A stretch of DNA of 64,000 bases, taken from NCBI GenBank assembly GCA_034766995.1, contig CM068320.1, positions 18,914,812-18,978,811 of the forward strand, written 5' to 3'. Position numbers and translations under genes: made by a program. The notes under the pieces were generated by a model. That model made no database searches and had not been told where the DNA came from. It worked only from the letters and a program-made list of their open reading frames with translations. Source of the stretch: Acanthacorydalis orientalis (lineage: Eukaryota; Arthropoda; Insecta; Megaloptera; Corydalidae). This document shows positions 38,410 to 52,158 of this stretch, one piece after another (positions within the stretch are counted from its first letter, which is position 1; the number at the start of each line of letters is the position of its first letter).

Positions 38410-39605
38410 CATTATTGACAAAAGAACATCGTGCAAATGTAAAAATAAAATAACATATTTATTTTAAGGTTGTAATATATTTGTTAAATAAACAAAAACC
38501 TTATGATTATATTCTGTGTTATGTAACAATTTATATCATCTTATCAAATAGTCAATTTTTTGAAATGTTAAAAGGAAAAAAGCGAACTTAGAGAATGAAA
38601 TTGTTTATATTTTTTTCTTTTCTTTTTTTATAAATGTAATACCTAAATGAAATAAATTAATAATTAGTCGTATCATTAGAACAAAACCATATTTGTTTTG
38701 TTTATATATGTATTTTATATGTTATATATTATTACTAATTTGTTCATATATTTAATTATTATGACAAATCGGAAATTAATGTTTTGCATGTTTAGATGTC
38801 ATTATAATAGTAATAATTAATTTATAAGGATAATAACATGTAGGTGAAATGTGTTGCCAGTGAGTTGTTAACAAGTTAGACTAGATATAATTTAAAATAT
38901 TTCAAATTATTGATGTTTGATAAAGATAGTGGTATTTAAACCTGTTTGTGAAAATAAATTAACTTTATATAAATAATTTAAGAAATTAATAAAATTTGAT
39001 TTACAATATTACTAATTAATACATATTGTAACTTAAATAAATTAAAATTAGTAATAATTAAATTTTTCTTGTGTTGCATAATGAACTTGTAGGAATGAAG
39101 TTTTCTTACTAAGAGATAAGAATGTTTATCACGTATTATAAATTTATAGATTTGTCTATTCATTTTTATAAGAAAGAAAAATAATTTTTAACAAGACAAT
39201 AATCCTGTACCTCTTAGTTGTAGTTATTAGTGTTAATATTTTTATAATTTAAAAGATAACAGAGATACAATACTTTGTATTAACAAGTAAAATCATTTAT
39301 AATAAGTTAAATTGAAAGTCTTATTTGAAAAATATGATGAGTTATTTTAATTTTTCACTATAATTTAATTTAATGTAATGATTAAAAATTAGTCTGTTTT
39401 TAAAATTTTTTTGTTCGTCTCTTAGATGTCTGTCGGATTATTTTTTAGCATATTTCGTATATTTTTGTGGATGATAAAGAGTTATTTTATAAATAATAAA
39501 AGTGCAATACTGTACTCGATTTCTTAATCTTGCACATTTTATGATGTTAAGAATTTGTTTGTATATATAGATAATGTTAATGAAAAAAACCCAGAATATA
39601 TATAT
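37875..39605. other. AT-rich non-coding
   Basis: Two nearby copies of gtgcaaagaaaaatcagttt (about 37947 and 37979) form a short direct repeat. A (TA)n run lies at 38367-38406. No gene recognised. Confidence 0.5.
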
Positions 39606-40289
39606 CATCATCTTCAGCCTCTGTTAATCCACTGCTGGATAAAGGCCTCTTCCATGATTTTCCATTTTGTTCGATTCAGTGCCTCTCTTTTCCACAGATT
39701 TCCAAGAAAGTTTTTCATATCCTTATTCCATCTGTTCATTGGTCTCTTTCTGGGTCTTTTTATATTCCTTGGTTCCCAGTCAATAATTTCTCTTGTCCAT
39801 CGGTTGTCTTCTCTTCTTGCGATATGTCCCGCCCATTTTCATTTCAGACTCTTTACTCTTCTTATTATATCTGTGACTCCTGTTTGTTTTCGTATCCATT
39901 CTATTCTCTTTCTATTTCTTCTTGTTATTCCCAACATGCATCTTTCCATACTTCGTTGTGTTGTTTGGAGTCTTTGAACTATTTTGGCGTTAAGCACTCA
40001 TGTTTTGCTGCTGTAGGTAAGGACTGGTAGTATACACTGATCAAATACTTTTTTCTTTAAACAGAGTGGGATTTTTAATTTAAATATCGAGGCGTTTCGT
40101 CCAAAAGAGCTCCATCCCATTTTTATTCTCCTATTTACTTCTTCAGTGAATGATTCATCTCTGTTGATAAGCTGGCTTAGATAGACATATTTCGTAACTT
40201 CTTCTATTTCCGTTCCTTTTATTTTAATTTTCTTCGGACAGACAATCGCATTGAACAGTACTTTTGTCGTTGTATGATTCATGTTGAGG

Positions 40290-40290
<1 letters not shown>
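39606..40290 (-). mobile_element. 5'-truncated non-LTR retrotransposon (reverse transcriptase 3' end)
   Basis: The minus strand encodes the region just after the reverse transcriptase core: NMNHTTTKVLFNAIV, VTKYVYLSQLINRDESF, RRIKMGWSSFGRNASIFK and KKKVFDQCILPVLTYSS. It then runs through frameshifted tail-domain sequence (MKMGGTYRKKRRQP, WKSVEKRGTE) to PAVD and QRLK. It ends in gatgatgatatat, the short-repeat tail usual for such LINEs. It is truncated at its 5' end inside the (TA)n tract at 40291-40333. The ORF1 and endonuclease regions are absent. I do not assign the clade. Confidence 0.85.

Positions 40291-40333
<43 letters not shown>
40291..40333. repeat. (TA)n microsatellite at the LINE truncation point
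   Basis: A pure TA run that directly abuts the 5' break of the retrotransposon. Confidence 0.9.
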
Positions 40334-40335
<2 letters not shown>

Positions 40336-41160
40336 CCATGTACAAAATAATAATTGATATAAAACAATACATATAGAAATATTATTCAACTTCAATTTTC
40401 CTTATAATGAAACGAGAAAGAGGAAAATCAATGCTTTTAGATGACTTATTAAAAGTAATGATTACAATCTTCTTGAAGTATCTACGTATGAAACTGATTT
40501 AATTAATTCGAATTGTAAAAGTTTGTGAATTTATGGTGGTAATAAGATTAGAAAATTGTATGAATAAACTACGTACGACTTGTTGAGATTACTGGATGTA
40601 ACATTAATGAAAACGAAGCGTTATACGGGCTATGAGAGAGTGCGTGACGCACATCAATGTAAATATTGAATGACCAACAACGAAAAATGTACTACGTTAG
40701 CCAAAGTGCGCGTTGTGCAGTTTACTTCAACAAACGTTAGCAATGTATAATGAAATTTACTTCGGATCAGCACTCTAACGAAATGATTATTTTATATAAG
40801 TATTATATATTTTTTTGTGCTTTCGTATTATAGATTAATATACACATACGGATCTCTATATCATTTCTTTATATTTTATCTTATTAAATTATTTGACATT
40901 TTTATTTAATGTCTTTTGGTTTAATCATTCTTACAAATCGATTTTTTTAATCAAGTTTCATTTACCATACTTTAAAAATGTTTCTTACCAATATTTCTTT
41001 ATTCATACATTATTCAGCAAGAATTAAATTCCAGAAAATATATCCTTTTGACGAGTAACTTATATTCGTTTTGGATAAAATACATTACTTAAAGATAAAA
41101 TCACATATTTGTTTAGATAAACTTTATTAAAATAAATAAAATATTGATAATATTATATAG
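40334..41160. other. AT-rich non-coding; small CpG-richer patch
   Basis: About 40570-40760 is somewhat richer in CpG (gcgttatacgggc, gtgcgtgacgcacatc, aaagtgcgcgttgtgc). No coding or element signature was found. Confidence 0.35.
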
Positions 41161-41386
41161 TAGTGGTACCCAACCTGTGGTCCGCGGAATCCTAGAGATC
41201 CGTCTGTAACATCTGAAGGGTCCGTAATACATTAATTTTTGCAAACCGATGTCTTACATTATGAACAACTTTGAGGAAATACAATGGGCTGTACATAGAG
41301 GGAAAAACAATCCTCTCCAAGGAGGTCTGTGGCACTTTTCAGATTAATATAGGGATCCTCTGCATTTAAAAGATTGGGAATCGCTG
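41161..41386. mobile_element. hAT MITE with TIRs and 8-bp target duplication
   Basis: Left end tagtggtacccaacctgtgg. The right end, read inward on the minus strand, is cagcgattcccaatct. The flanks ttatatag (41153-41160) and atatatgg (41387-41394) agree at 6 of 8 bases, as expected for an old hAT target duplication. The interior (gtccgcggaatcctagagatc) is typical of hAT subterminal sequence and has no coding capacity. Length 226 bp. Confidence 0.8.
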
Positions 41387-41770
41387 ATATATGGTATTTT
41401 GATGATTATGTATTTTGAGATCTAACCAGTTTAATGCTATATGGAAATGTAAATCATTAAACTTATTCATTTTTTTAATGTTACTAGTTTTATTTAATGA
41501 TTCTTCATTTGTTATAGTAATTTAGTATTTAAGTACGAATCATTTTAAAAATAAACTTTTTAAGTAAAATATGACTGAGTATACCAGTTACGCCACTTTG
41601 AGTCTTTCTGTCTAAGAGATTAAGAGATTCTAGAGAGAAGTACAAAATGTGCAAATATATAACGGTAATGTATGTCTAAACGACAGAGAATTATATGTTA
41701 TACATTAAAGAACAATTTCAACAAGAAACACTTTTTTAAATTTATGGTTTAGGTTACTTTGGCTACAAAC

Positions 41771-41775
<5 letters not shown>

Positions 41776-41813
<38 letters not shown>

Positions 41814-41842
41814 GTATATATAGTTATATATATATATATAAT
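41776..41842. repeat. (TA)n microsatellite
   Basis: TA runs with a short tgtatatatag break. Confidence 0.85.
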
Positions 41843-41895
41843 ATTCTCTTTTATTAAATTAATATTTTTTTAAAAAGTAATTTTAACTATTTTAA

Positions 41896-42474
41896 CCCTT
41901 TGCGTTTACCCTTCTGGTCGTGTCGTGCTATGCCCAACACGTAAAATGATGAGCGATTTTAGTTGTTTGGAAAGCTTTATGTAGTTTAGTTTCTCTTGTA
42001 CTGAAGAAAAGCTAACAGTAATATTCTAATAGTAAAAATCTTCATCTTACGTATATAATCACTTTTTGTGTATTTCTTTTTTATCACATTTTGTTATATA
42101 ATTTTTCCAATTTTCATTTTGAAATGAGAAAAAGAAAGAAGAAATAAAGACTGCTTAGTGTGTTCCAATCACAAATATAATGAGGAAGACGGTTTATTAT
42201 TTTAATAAACAGTATTTTAAAATAACAAAATAGTGTTTAATATCAAACACTATTTCGAGAGATATCATACTGTTAAAGATTATAAAATATAATATTATAA
42301 TTGAATGTAATAAAAAACTTTATTTTTTATATGAATAAAACAGTTTCATTATAATAATAAAATTATAGGTTTCACAGGCTAATCTTTAACTACATGTAGG
42401 TATCGCATAGTCCTCTTTAAAATATTTCCGATCACTAGAGTGCATATGCCACAGCGCAATACGACCGCAAAAAG
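41896..42474. mobile_element. piggyBac-like MITE flanked by TTAA
   Basis: TTAA lies at 41892-41895 and 42475-42478. The left end reads ccctttgcgtttacccttct, followed by ggtcgtgtcgtgctatgcc. The right end on the minus strand reads ctttttgcggtcgtattgcg, followed by ctgtggc. The CYYTTTGCG ends and the shared ggtcgt subterminal word, plus exact TTAA on both sides, fit a nonautonomous piggyBac-superfamily element of 579 bp. No transposase coding is seen. Confidence 0.65.
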
Positions 42475-42478
42475 TTAA

Positions 42479-44165
42479 TTTATTATCAATATAAATTGTT
42501 AGGAAAGAGTGTATCTTTTAATGTAATGTTGTAATTTAATGTAGACAATAAATATGTTTAAATTTCGAATAAAAGAATCATAAATACAATATTGTATTAA
42601 AAGATTTTAAATAATACACAAGAGAAAAAAAAGTAAAGTTAAAATTAATTGAATCAGTTATCAAAAAAACATTACTTAAATGTTTAATATTATAGAGACA
42701 AAATATTAAATTTTACTTATATATATATATATATATATTCACGTTGTATATAAAATTCATATTTTATTAAAATTCTTTTTATTGAAAATGAACGTAACTT
42801 CCGAAATATTGGCAATTCACTTACATAACGTTACAAAAGATGACAAAAGAAACTTTCGTTACGGTTAAGTGGTTCTGATACTATAAAAAGTGTCTCTTCA
42901 AGTGTACTTTTAAATGTGCGGTCTCCTTGTTGATTTAAATTGAAAATTTTGAAAGGCCTTGTTAAGTAGGAAGAAGAGTTTATTGGATAATAGAAACCAT
43001 TTAAGTAAGTTTTTTAAATCTTTTATTAACTTCAATTAATATCAAAGTCTAACTGGATATAAAATAAATGCTATATATATATATATATCATTATAACCAT
43101 GTTAAAATTAATAAGCCTGATGATCAGAATTCATTGTTAATTAATAGTGAATATTAATTAATTAATCTTAGGATGTATATTATTGATTTATTTATGTCGG
43201 CAATTTTTTAAGTGGTAAAGAACCAATCATTGCTAGTATGTTACTTTTTAATAATCATTCCTTTTTATTCAGTTACAAAAATGTATAAAAAAATTATTTA
43301 AATAAGATAATTTATAAGAAACTGTATAAGGTGATATATATGTATAGGTAGATCCAAAAAGTTAAAAAATGAATATAATATGAAAGAATAGAAATAAATA
43401 CCACCAATATCATATTAATAGAAGATATATGAAAATAAATTTTGGGAAAAATTTCTAAAGTATTCAGAAATAAATGTATATTCTGAGTAAATCGATTTCT
43501 ATAGATTTATTAATTGTTCTATTGGTGTATTTGTATTCTTTATAAATGGATAAATTTAATTCAATTTTTCTACATTTTTTAAATCAATAATATTTTTTAC
43601 TAGATAAGTATTTAAATTGTTACTTCGAATTGCTAAAATAAAAATATTTTATATTATTGAACAATGTTTGTTTTAATATAAAAGTTAAATAAATATTTAT
43701 TATGTTAATTTTAGTTAATAATTGATTGACATTTTGATATGAAATTTAATTCAAATATTAGCCTTAAAGGATTTCTTGAGATTGTTCAGATTTAATTTTA
43801 CTTACATTTTATTTATATCAGAAACACCATCAGTTAACCGGTTTTTTTATGATAGATGACATGTAGAATAGGTGAATGTGAATTCAGGAAACATTAATAT
43901 CAAGTAGAAGTAACAAAATAATGATGGACGTAAAACAATGAATAATTAATTTGAGATATTACAAATAATAAAAGATACGTTTATATCAATGTATACAATG
44001 TAGAAAGTAATATTTTTGAAGTTAATATACTTAACATTTTCTTTATATGCTAATTTAAATTACTTAAAAATAACTTACTCTAATAAATTCATAATCCAAT
44101 CTAAAAATATGAATAATATATTTACAAAAATTGTAAATAAAAGTTAACAGAAAATAAGATAGTAA
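42479..44165. other. AT-rich non-coding, nothing recognised
   Basis: A short TA run lies at 42718-42740. No gene or element end was found. Confidence 0.5.
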
Positions 44166-44167
44166 TA

Positions 44168-45193
44168 CGAGGGTCGTTTGATAAGTTTGGTGAATTCTAT
44201 GAGATGGCACCACCATTCATTTGATAACGTCACGGCTATCAAGTGTCACTTTCCAAACTAGCATAGGCGAAGGTTCAACCAGAAGCGAAGCGTTATTTGC
44301 GTTCTATAGATATTTGAAGCGATCATTGTAACAGTTGCTGCAAAAATGGAAAAGCCAGTTCCGTGCGATAAAAAAAATTATTTTGAAAAAGTGGACGATC
44401 GCTCAGATTAAAACGGAGTTGAATGAAGTTTATGAGGACGCACCAGTTTTGAAGATTGTTTATTTCTGAATAAAAGAATTTAAATGTGGCCGAATATGCA
44501 CTGAAGATGAATTAATGTCACCACGATGGATACCGTTGAAAAAATCCATGATATCGTTATTGACGATCGCCGAGTGAAAATGCGCGAGATTTCTGAGACT
44601 GCATGCATTTCATCTGAACAAGTACACAATGTTGTGCACGACAAATTGCACATGAAAAAGCTGTGTGCGCGATGGGTGCCACAAAGACCGTTTTGTTGGC
44701 TGGGAAGGTAATGGTCACTGTTTTTTTGTAATTCCCAAGGAATCATCTTCATCGACTATTTAATGCAAAGAAAACCGATAACCTGCCTCTCATGCAACAA
44801 TATTGGACCGTTTGAAAAAAGAGCCGAAACAAAAACGGCCAAGACTGGCGTACAAAGAAGTTCTCTTTCACCAGGGCAAAGCGCCGTTCCAAAAATCGAT
44901 CGCCGTAATGGCAGTATTGTACGAATTAGATATCGAATTCATTCCTCATCCACCCCAATCTCCAGACTCCGCATGTACGACTTCTTCCTCTTCCCTATCT
45001 TAAAAATTTATCTCGGCGGGCAAAAATTGTTGTCGAATGAGGATGTCATCACCGCAATCAATGCGTATTTTTCTGACTCGCTGGACCAAGTGTATACCAC
45101 TCAATGGAGACTATGTTTAGAAACAAAATCGATTTTTTTCAAAAAACAGTGTCTAACTTGTTTTTTTTTACCATACTTACTAAACGACCCACG
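44168..45193 (+). mobile_element. Mariner transposon with both TIRs, internally deleted
   Basis: Flanking TA at 44166-44167 and 45194-45195. Terminal repeats: cgagggtcgtttgataagtt on the left and cgtgggtcgtttagtaagta from the right (about 20 of 24 positions agree). The 1026-bp body carries a broken transposase on the + strand and lacks about 250 bp of its middle. Confidence 0.93.
44346..45140 (+). pseudogene. Mariner transposase remnant
   Basis: The DNA-binding half is readable in shifting frames: TIAQIKTELNEVYEDAP-type sequence, then KIHDIVIDDRRVKMREI, KLHMKKLCARWVP. After that the sequence jumps to GKVMVTVF, skipping the block with the first catalytic Asp (near 44700). LFHQGKAPFQ has Gly (codon 44875-44877) where the second catalytic Asp belongs. 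Two frameshifts later, MYDFFLFPILKIYLGG keeps the third Asp, and SNEDVITAINAYFSDS closes the conserved part. Missing or changed residues at two of three catalytic positions make it inactive. Confidence 0.9.
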
Positions 45194-45195
45194 TA

Positions 45196-45807
45196 TATCA
45201 AAGATTATAAATAATACTGCAGTACTTTGATTTATTAATTAAACCATTTATGTACAATTAGAATTATCAACTAAATAGGTTGGAAACATATCAGTTTCAT
45301 TTAAAAAAAATGATTGTTTTTTTAAATAATTCGATTTACTTTTCATGAGAAATAAAATCTCTCTCTCTCTATCCCAACATATGTATATATATATTTATGT
45401 GCACGTAAGTGTGTGTTTTGTATCGGATATGTTTTTGTAACAATTTATCGAGTAGTCTGATGACTCAAACGCATTTTTCCGTCATATAAAATGTAAGATG
45501 CATTGTTGAAAGTACGCAGCAAAAAATACAATTAAAGGGTTATCAAAGTGCTGAATAATTTAAATTTTGACTGATTAACTACCGCGATTTCATTGCATGT
45601 GTAATAAAAGATTTTAAAATATGACATGCTATACACAAAGGCGTCGTCATATATTCGAAGAAGTAAAAAGTGTTTTCATGCTTATAACTGACGAACAAAG
45701 TATTATTAAACTATATTTTTAATTTGATGACCTAAAGTAAAGTATCCTTATACTCGTTTGTTTGTTTCATTTTGAAGTAGTCATATTTAATAAAAAATAA
45801 TGTTATA

Positions 45808-45854
<47 letters not shown>

Positions 45855-46078
45855 TGAAGTGATACTAATAGTTATTTGAATTATCAGTACATAAGAATTT
45901 GTTTTATAATTAATAAAATAATGATGTTGAAATATATAATAAACAAATAAATACAATATTTGTATTCCAATCATGTAATTATAAATATTATTTACAGTTG
46001 ATACTAGTATGTGTTAACTTGTTTAAAATTATATCTTTTTTTCATATGAAAATTGTCATGTTTTTAATACGTGATTAA

Positions 46079-46133
<55 letters not shown>

Positions 46134-46848
46134 TTATTGTATTTGATAATTGTTCACTTGAAATTTCCTTATAGGTAGATTTCCATCTATTTTTGTATTA
46201 AATACATTGAATTTTTAAGTATGCGAACTTTTTAAGATGAAAAATGATAAATCGAATTAAGATTATTTTATACCAAAATAGAGACATAAGTTGGATTCAT
46301 ACAAAAATAATGAATTTAATCATAAAAAGATTAATGAATGAATAAGAAAAGATTCGTTTCTAATATTTAAACATATGAAGTAAGAATAAATGTACAACAT
46401 ATTCTTTTTTTAACCACAATTTTTTATAAAAATATTAAATATTTTAAAAGTATACATTTCATATTGTCTTAGAAAGAGACTAAGATGATTACAAAAAATA
46501 TTTTTTAAACGCATGTAAATTGAAACCGATTATCAAATCCATATTTAGAACAGTGTTTATATAGCTTGATCGTTTTTCATATATTTTATGATTATTTCTT
46601 CAAATAAAACTAAATTTAAGTGCAAAAATATTTCACAGACAAGATAGATTAATTTGTTAATTGTGTAAGTTTTTCAACATTTCTTTTATCAATTCAAATA
46701 TCTTAAAAAAGTAATTATAACAGAAGATTTCTTTTGAAAGGAAAAAAACATTAAATATAATTGATATTATTTTGATTTTTATTAGTTTTTATAAATTAAA
46801 TTATATTATTCCATGAAGATAAATTTTTAATATTCAGAAATACATATG

Positions 46849-46906
<58 letters not shown>

Positions 46907-46933
46907 CGTGCATATATATCTGTATATATATAC

Positions 46934-46985
<52 letters not shown>

Positions 46986-48230
46986 TTATATATATATATA
47001 TATAGTGAAATAAAATGCCCATTATAACATTATATGAAAACATTGTATTGTTCTCTGTACGGAAATTAGTATTAATGTGTTTGTATAACCTCCACGCAAA
47101 ACAGGATATATTTAATTAGAGCTATTAGCATACGACAAAAATTTTCTGACAGGTAATGTATAACACAGGTGGTTGTTTATTTGCAAGACATTTCATTCTT
47201 AATGTTTTTACATAAAATAAGACAGCATTTTCTATCGCTAGTTGTTAATAATAATTGTTAATTTTTAGGTGTAGCATGTATTATCGAATCTAAGAGTATG
47301 TAATTCCTTAATTATATATAATTTGTTTTTAGGACTAAAAAATTATTTACATTTTTTGTAAAATAGTTGCGTGTTAATGAGAAGAATAAATTAAATTCTA
47401 TTAATTTGTAGTACGTCAGTATTTTTATCGATAGTATTATTTATTAATATTTTTGTTTGAGTTGTTTCATTCATAAAAAAATGTCTTTTCTTAGATTATT
47501 TCTATGAAAGAATAAAACTGAAAATACTTTCGTTAATATTTGAATATTTTTCTAAAATACTAGCACTGAATATATATATGAAAATGAGAATTGTGCAGAG
47601 AAAGATAATGTATTATTCATGGTTTAATTCTTTGAATCATTCAGTAAAATTTAACTTATTTGTGTGTAAATTTTCTTTGAATTACTCTAGATAAATATTT
47701 AAAAATGTCGTTATTATTCCAAATATTAACAAGCGTACACAGTTGATGATTTTAAATTATTTTAGTCTGGTAGATACAGTGACAAACTAATTTATCTGTT
47801 TGATACATTTTGATACAATCTATATAAAAAGAGAAATGTTGTTTGTTTTGAAATGATGTTTTTCAATTTTATTATAAATAAATGTCACTTCTTTTTACTG
47901 TATGTAATATTTAATTGACAATAAAATTAATAAAAAGTATATTTTATTAAGATAATAAAATTACAGTGATTTAATTATTTTAGTGTTTTTAACTTTTAGA
48001 TTTGATTTTCTAGATAACTTGTTAACATTAATAATATAATTTTGAATATGCTCTTTGAGTTATTGACTAATTTAATGATGTTTCTAATTTCATTTCGAAA
48101 ATATTTTTTATTTATGTACATAAATGAAGTGTATTTGTTATAATTACAATAATTTAAATCACATTTGTAAAGATTCCTTTTGGATATACATATTCTGAAA
48201 ATTTTTGTGTGCCATTTATGATTTATGTAT
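45196..48230. other. AT-rich non-coding with many microsatellites
   Basis: (TA)n tracts at about 45815-45851, 46082-46125 and 46851-47003 (the last with ca and tg interruptions, over 150 bp). No gene recognised. Confidence 0.5.
46851..47003. repeat. Long compound (TA)n tract
   Basis: Three TA runs joined by acgtgcatatatatctg and tacatatacat, with tgtgtgtgttta near the end. Confidence 0.88.
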
Positions 48231-48232
48231 AG

Positions 48233-48289
<57 letters not shown>

Positions 48290-48294
48290 CGTCT
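48231..48294. repeat. (TA)n tract with short inverted AGACGT arms
   Basis: Left agacgtgatatat and right atatatgacgtct enclose a TA run; the arms match except for one base. The same AGACGT-N-ATATAT design borders the TA run at 5353-5462, where the arms are longer. Confidence 0.6.
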
Positions 48295-49476
48295 TAAATT
48301 CTATTATATCTTTTAAATAACATTTCATATAATTTTATACCAAAGTAACAAAAAGAAATCTAATTAATTAAAATATGGATTTGAAATTAAAGTCACACAA
48401 CTGAAGAAAAATGGCGAGATTTATTGGATATTTGTATGGTTTTTTTACAGAAATAAAAATGTACAGACAAATAAAATAAATTACATAAAAAAGATTTCTT
48501 ACATGATAATTTTCATGATTTAAAATGTTATTAAATTGCTATTAAATGGTTTTCTGTTTGTAAATACGTGTCTGTGTATTTTTACATTTTCTACAATTCA
48601 TTCTGTTAGTAACTAATTAGTTAAATACAAAACTAATTAAATGTTTCACAGAAACAGTCGTTGTAAAAGGGTGACTGTTAAAAGAATTTGACATAAACTT
48701 CTATTTTAGTTAAATATTTACATACACAAACAGAAACATTGTAGTAAGAAATGTTTGTTTTTTCGTTTTATAACGGTTTTATTTTTTATATAATTGAAGT
48801 CTTCTTCAACATAAATAGAATATATATGCTTTAATTTTTTTTATTTCCTTGTTAAGAAAAAAAATTATATATTAATATTAAAGAAGATATATACTATTGG
48901 TTTTTTATTTTCAATATTACTTAAGTTACTATTTAGTTAATATGTAAAAACAAATGTTTAAATATCGACTTAAGATTAGTCTACTTACTGTCTAAATTTA
49001 AAAAATAAAATAATTACTGAACTATAAATGGTGTTAATATAATATAACTATAAAAATATTTAATCATTCAATTACATTATCCTAAATATTTTAGTTGTTT
49101 TTATGACTAAATTAATTAAATATTTAAAAATTATAATTTTAATTTAAAATATTAAAAACTTATATTTTAAAGAAAATAATAATCTGTTGACTATGTTTAT
49201 ATAATTTTTAAGTTACTGAATATGGCATTTTAGATTATTTGAAGACAGTAACTTGTAACAATTCTTTGTTGTTCAAGGAGATTATTCATACTTTATTAAT
49301 AAATATGTATTATGAAAGAATGATTAAAAATATGTTTTTGTCATCATAGATATTATTAGGAAAACTATAATTTGGTTTTGGTGAGGAACGTGACTGATCA
49401 ATTTATAAATATAATTTTAAATAATAAATTAATGAAGCATGCGAAAAAATTTGAATAAGTATATATATATATATAC

Positions 49477-49520
<44 letters not shown>

Positions 49521-50264
49521 CAATATAGTATTTGTAATGTCATAAAATGAAACCGAAATTTTATTAATATTAAATTTGATTGTGTATTATATTTTTTAAA
49601 TTTTTAAAGAAGGATAATTGCTAAAAAAAATTATATTTTTTTTCCAAAATGTAAGATTATACTAATTGTATGTTTCTATGATATAAACAATAATTGCTTA
49701 TTAATCATTTTTAAAAATAGATTATAGCCATTTATTGTATATAGAAAATAGTAGAAATGAAAACTTTAAGAACTAGCAATTATTTAAATAAAATTGTATT
49801 GAATTGTATTTTTTTAACTATTATAATAGCCTATAGGTGCCTAATAGTTTGTAAAGCTGCTTAAAGATGCTTGTGAAAGTTTTAAAAATTAGTTAATAAT
49901 ATATGTTTTTAATAACAAATTATTAACATTGTGAAATTAATTAAAATAGGATATCATATTTCATAGCTTCAAAAAGATTCTATATCATAAATATATTGCG
50001 TTCAAATCTAAAGTTTTCATAATATGTTAAAAATGTTTGAATGGATATTTTTTGTCTTTTAAGTTTCTGGATCGAAATAGTTTTAATGTAAAGTATTATA
50101 TTGGAAAATAATTACTGTATGTGTTTTCTATATGTAAATATTTTTTTTAATATTAAATTACCTTAACTATCAAATTACTAAAGATGAATAAATTAAAATT
50201 TAATTTAACTCAGTTTTTTTTTACAAAGAACCTTTGTAACTCTTAAAGTGTATTGCTTATCACG

Positions 50265-50311
<47 letters not shown>

Positions 50312-50645
50312 AAGAAAAAATAATTAGTAATATTATTAAAAGTGACAGAGTTATGTTAAGAAAAAAAGTTCAACTTTTAAATCTCTTGTAGATCACAAAG
50401 GTCCTTATAAGTTAAAAAGTCTGTATTTTTTACATTATCGACATAATAATTAGGAAGATACTGAAGACACTGAAGTATATAAATTGATTTTTAGAAATAA
50501 TTTGCTGAATTTTACCTTTGATCGATGCATGTTAACAATAAATTTAGACAATACTTATAATAAGTTAATATTTTATTTTAGTAGTACGATATTATTATGA
50601 TTGGTTTTAAATTATTGTTTTAGTATGTTCTATAAAATAATAATA

Positions 50646-50679
<34 letters not shown>

Positions 50680-52118
50680 TAATATAATTTGTTAAATATT
50701 TATTTACTGATTTATATAAATTCAAGTTATATATTTCTTTATTTAATTTCTGAAAATTTTATTATGTTTTATTCAATTCACCACTTTTAGAGATTTTTAA
50801 ACAAACATTTTTGGTTCATTGAATTTAATATAAATTTAAGTAATAAATACACATTTTAAGAATTTATTTTTGAATTACATTATAACATTATTAACCATAA
50901 AGTTGTTTTGAAAGTGCAGATAAGTACTATAATGTAATTGAATAAGATTAATATAATTTTAGTATTCTAATGGTCTCAGATTTATCAAATTATAATTGAA
51001 TCTTGTTATAAAAGTAACAAAGTTATAAAATAGTCTCAAATATAAAATATTTTCTAATGTGATTTTTAAAATGTGTATGAATTTTTAATTGAATATATTA
51101 TGGTATCTTTAAAATCACTGTTCAAGAAATACATTGTTCTTAAATAAAATTTAATATGATGTCACTTTAGATTATCATAATATTTTCTAAATTCTAGATA
51201 GGAAAATCCTTTCGCTACCTATAACGTGTTACGGCGATAGAACGGACTTAATGCAGCTTTAAGAAAACTGTTTTATGTCTTTATAACATTCTCTCTTTTC
51301 CGATCAATACCTTACTATCATAATAAGCTTTTCTTCAACACAATAATCGTTATTGTTTGTATTTAAGATACTCGTAAAGCAGATAAAAAAATACATTACA
51401 ATAATTATTTGATCTACTTATAACGGTGTTGAATTTATAATATTTTGTATAGTTCTGATAAACTTTTATGAGTCAACTATATTAAATATAATGTACAAAT
51501 TTCAATATCTCACTAAACGGTTTTATAAAAGATACGTTGTTGTATAACGTTACATGGAAAATAAATTGAAGGTACTTTTTTACTAAAAAATTTATAAATT
51601 AAAAATAAGTTCACATTCTCCTCCTCCTAAAAAAAGTTATTAATGAAAAAAAGTCCTTCATGTGAGTAAATAATGAATTAAGATATTGCTGCAGTTTAAA
51701 GTGTAAATATTATTAATTAGTGGATCTGAATATCTCATATACCTACTGATGAAGAAATTCATTTTGAAACACTTCATTAATGAACAATTCTGTGTATGAG
51801 TAACAGGTGGTTTACGTGCATTAACTTGTTAAAATGATAATATGAAATCAATTCAGTTTACTGTACATAAATATTTGATATGATAGTACTTTTTACTTGC
51901 ATTACATTGTTAATTATTAATATTTTATTTGAAGATTATATATGTTTGCAAGATTATATATATATATATATATATATATTCACACACTCATATAATAAAT
52001 TCTAATGTATATTGTTTGAATTTTATTTCTTTTTGTGTACTAAATTTTATAAAAAATGTAATACTTTTAATTTCATGTAAATTTTTTAAGGTAAATTTTA
52101 ATTATATGTATATTTACA

Positions 52119-52158
<40 letters not shown>

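Noticed and set aside
44480..44752. 90-codon minus-strand frame
   Set aside because: It is the antisense of the mariner transposase relic, which runs on the + strand.
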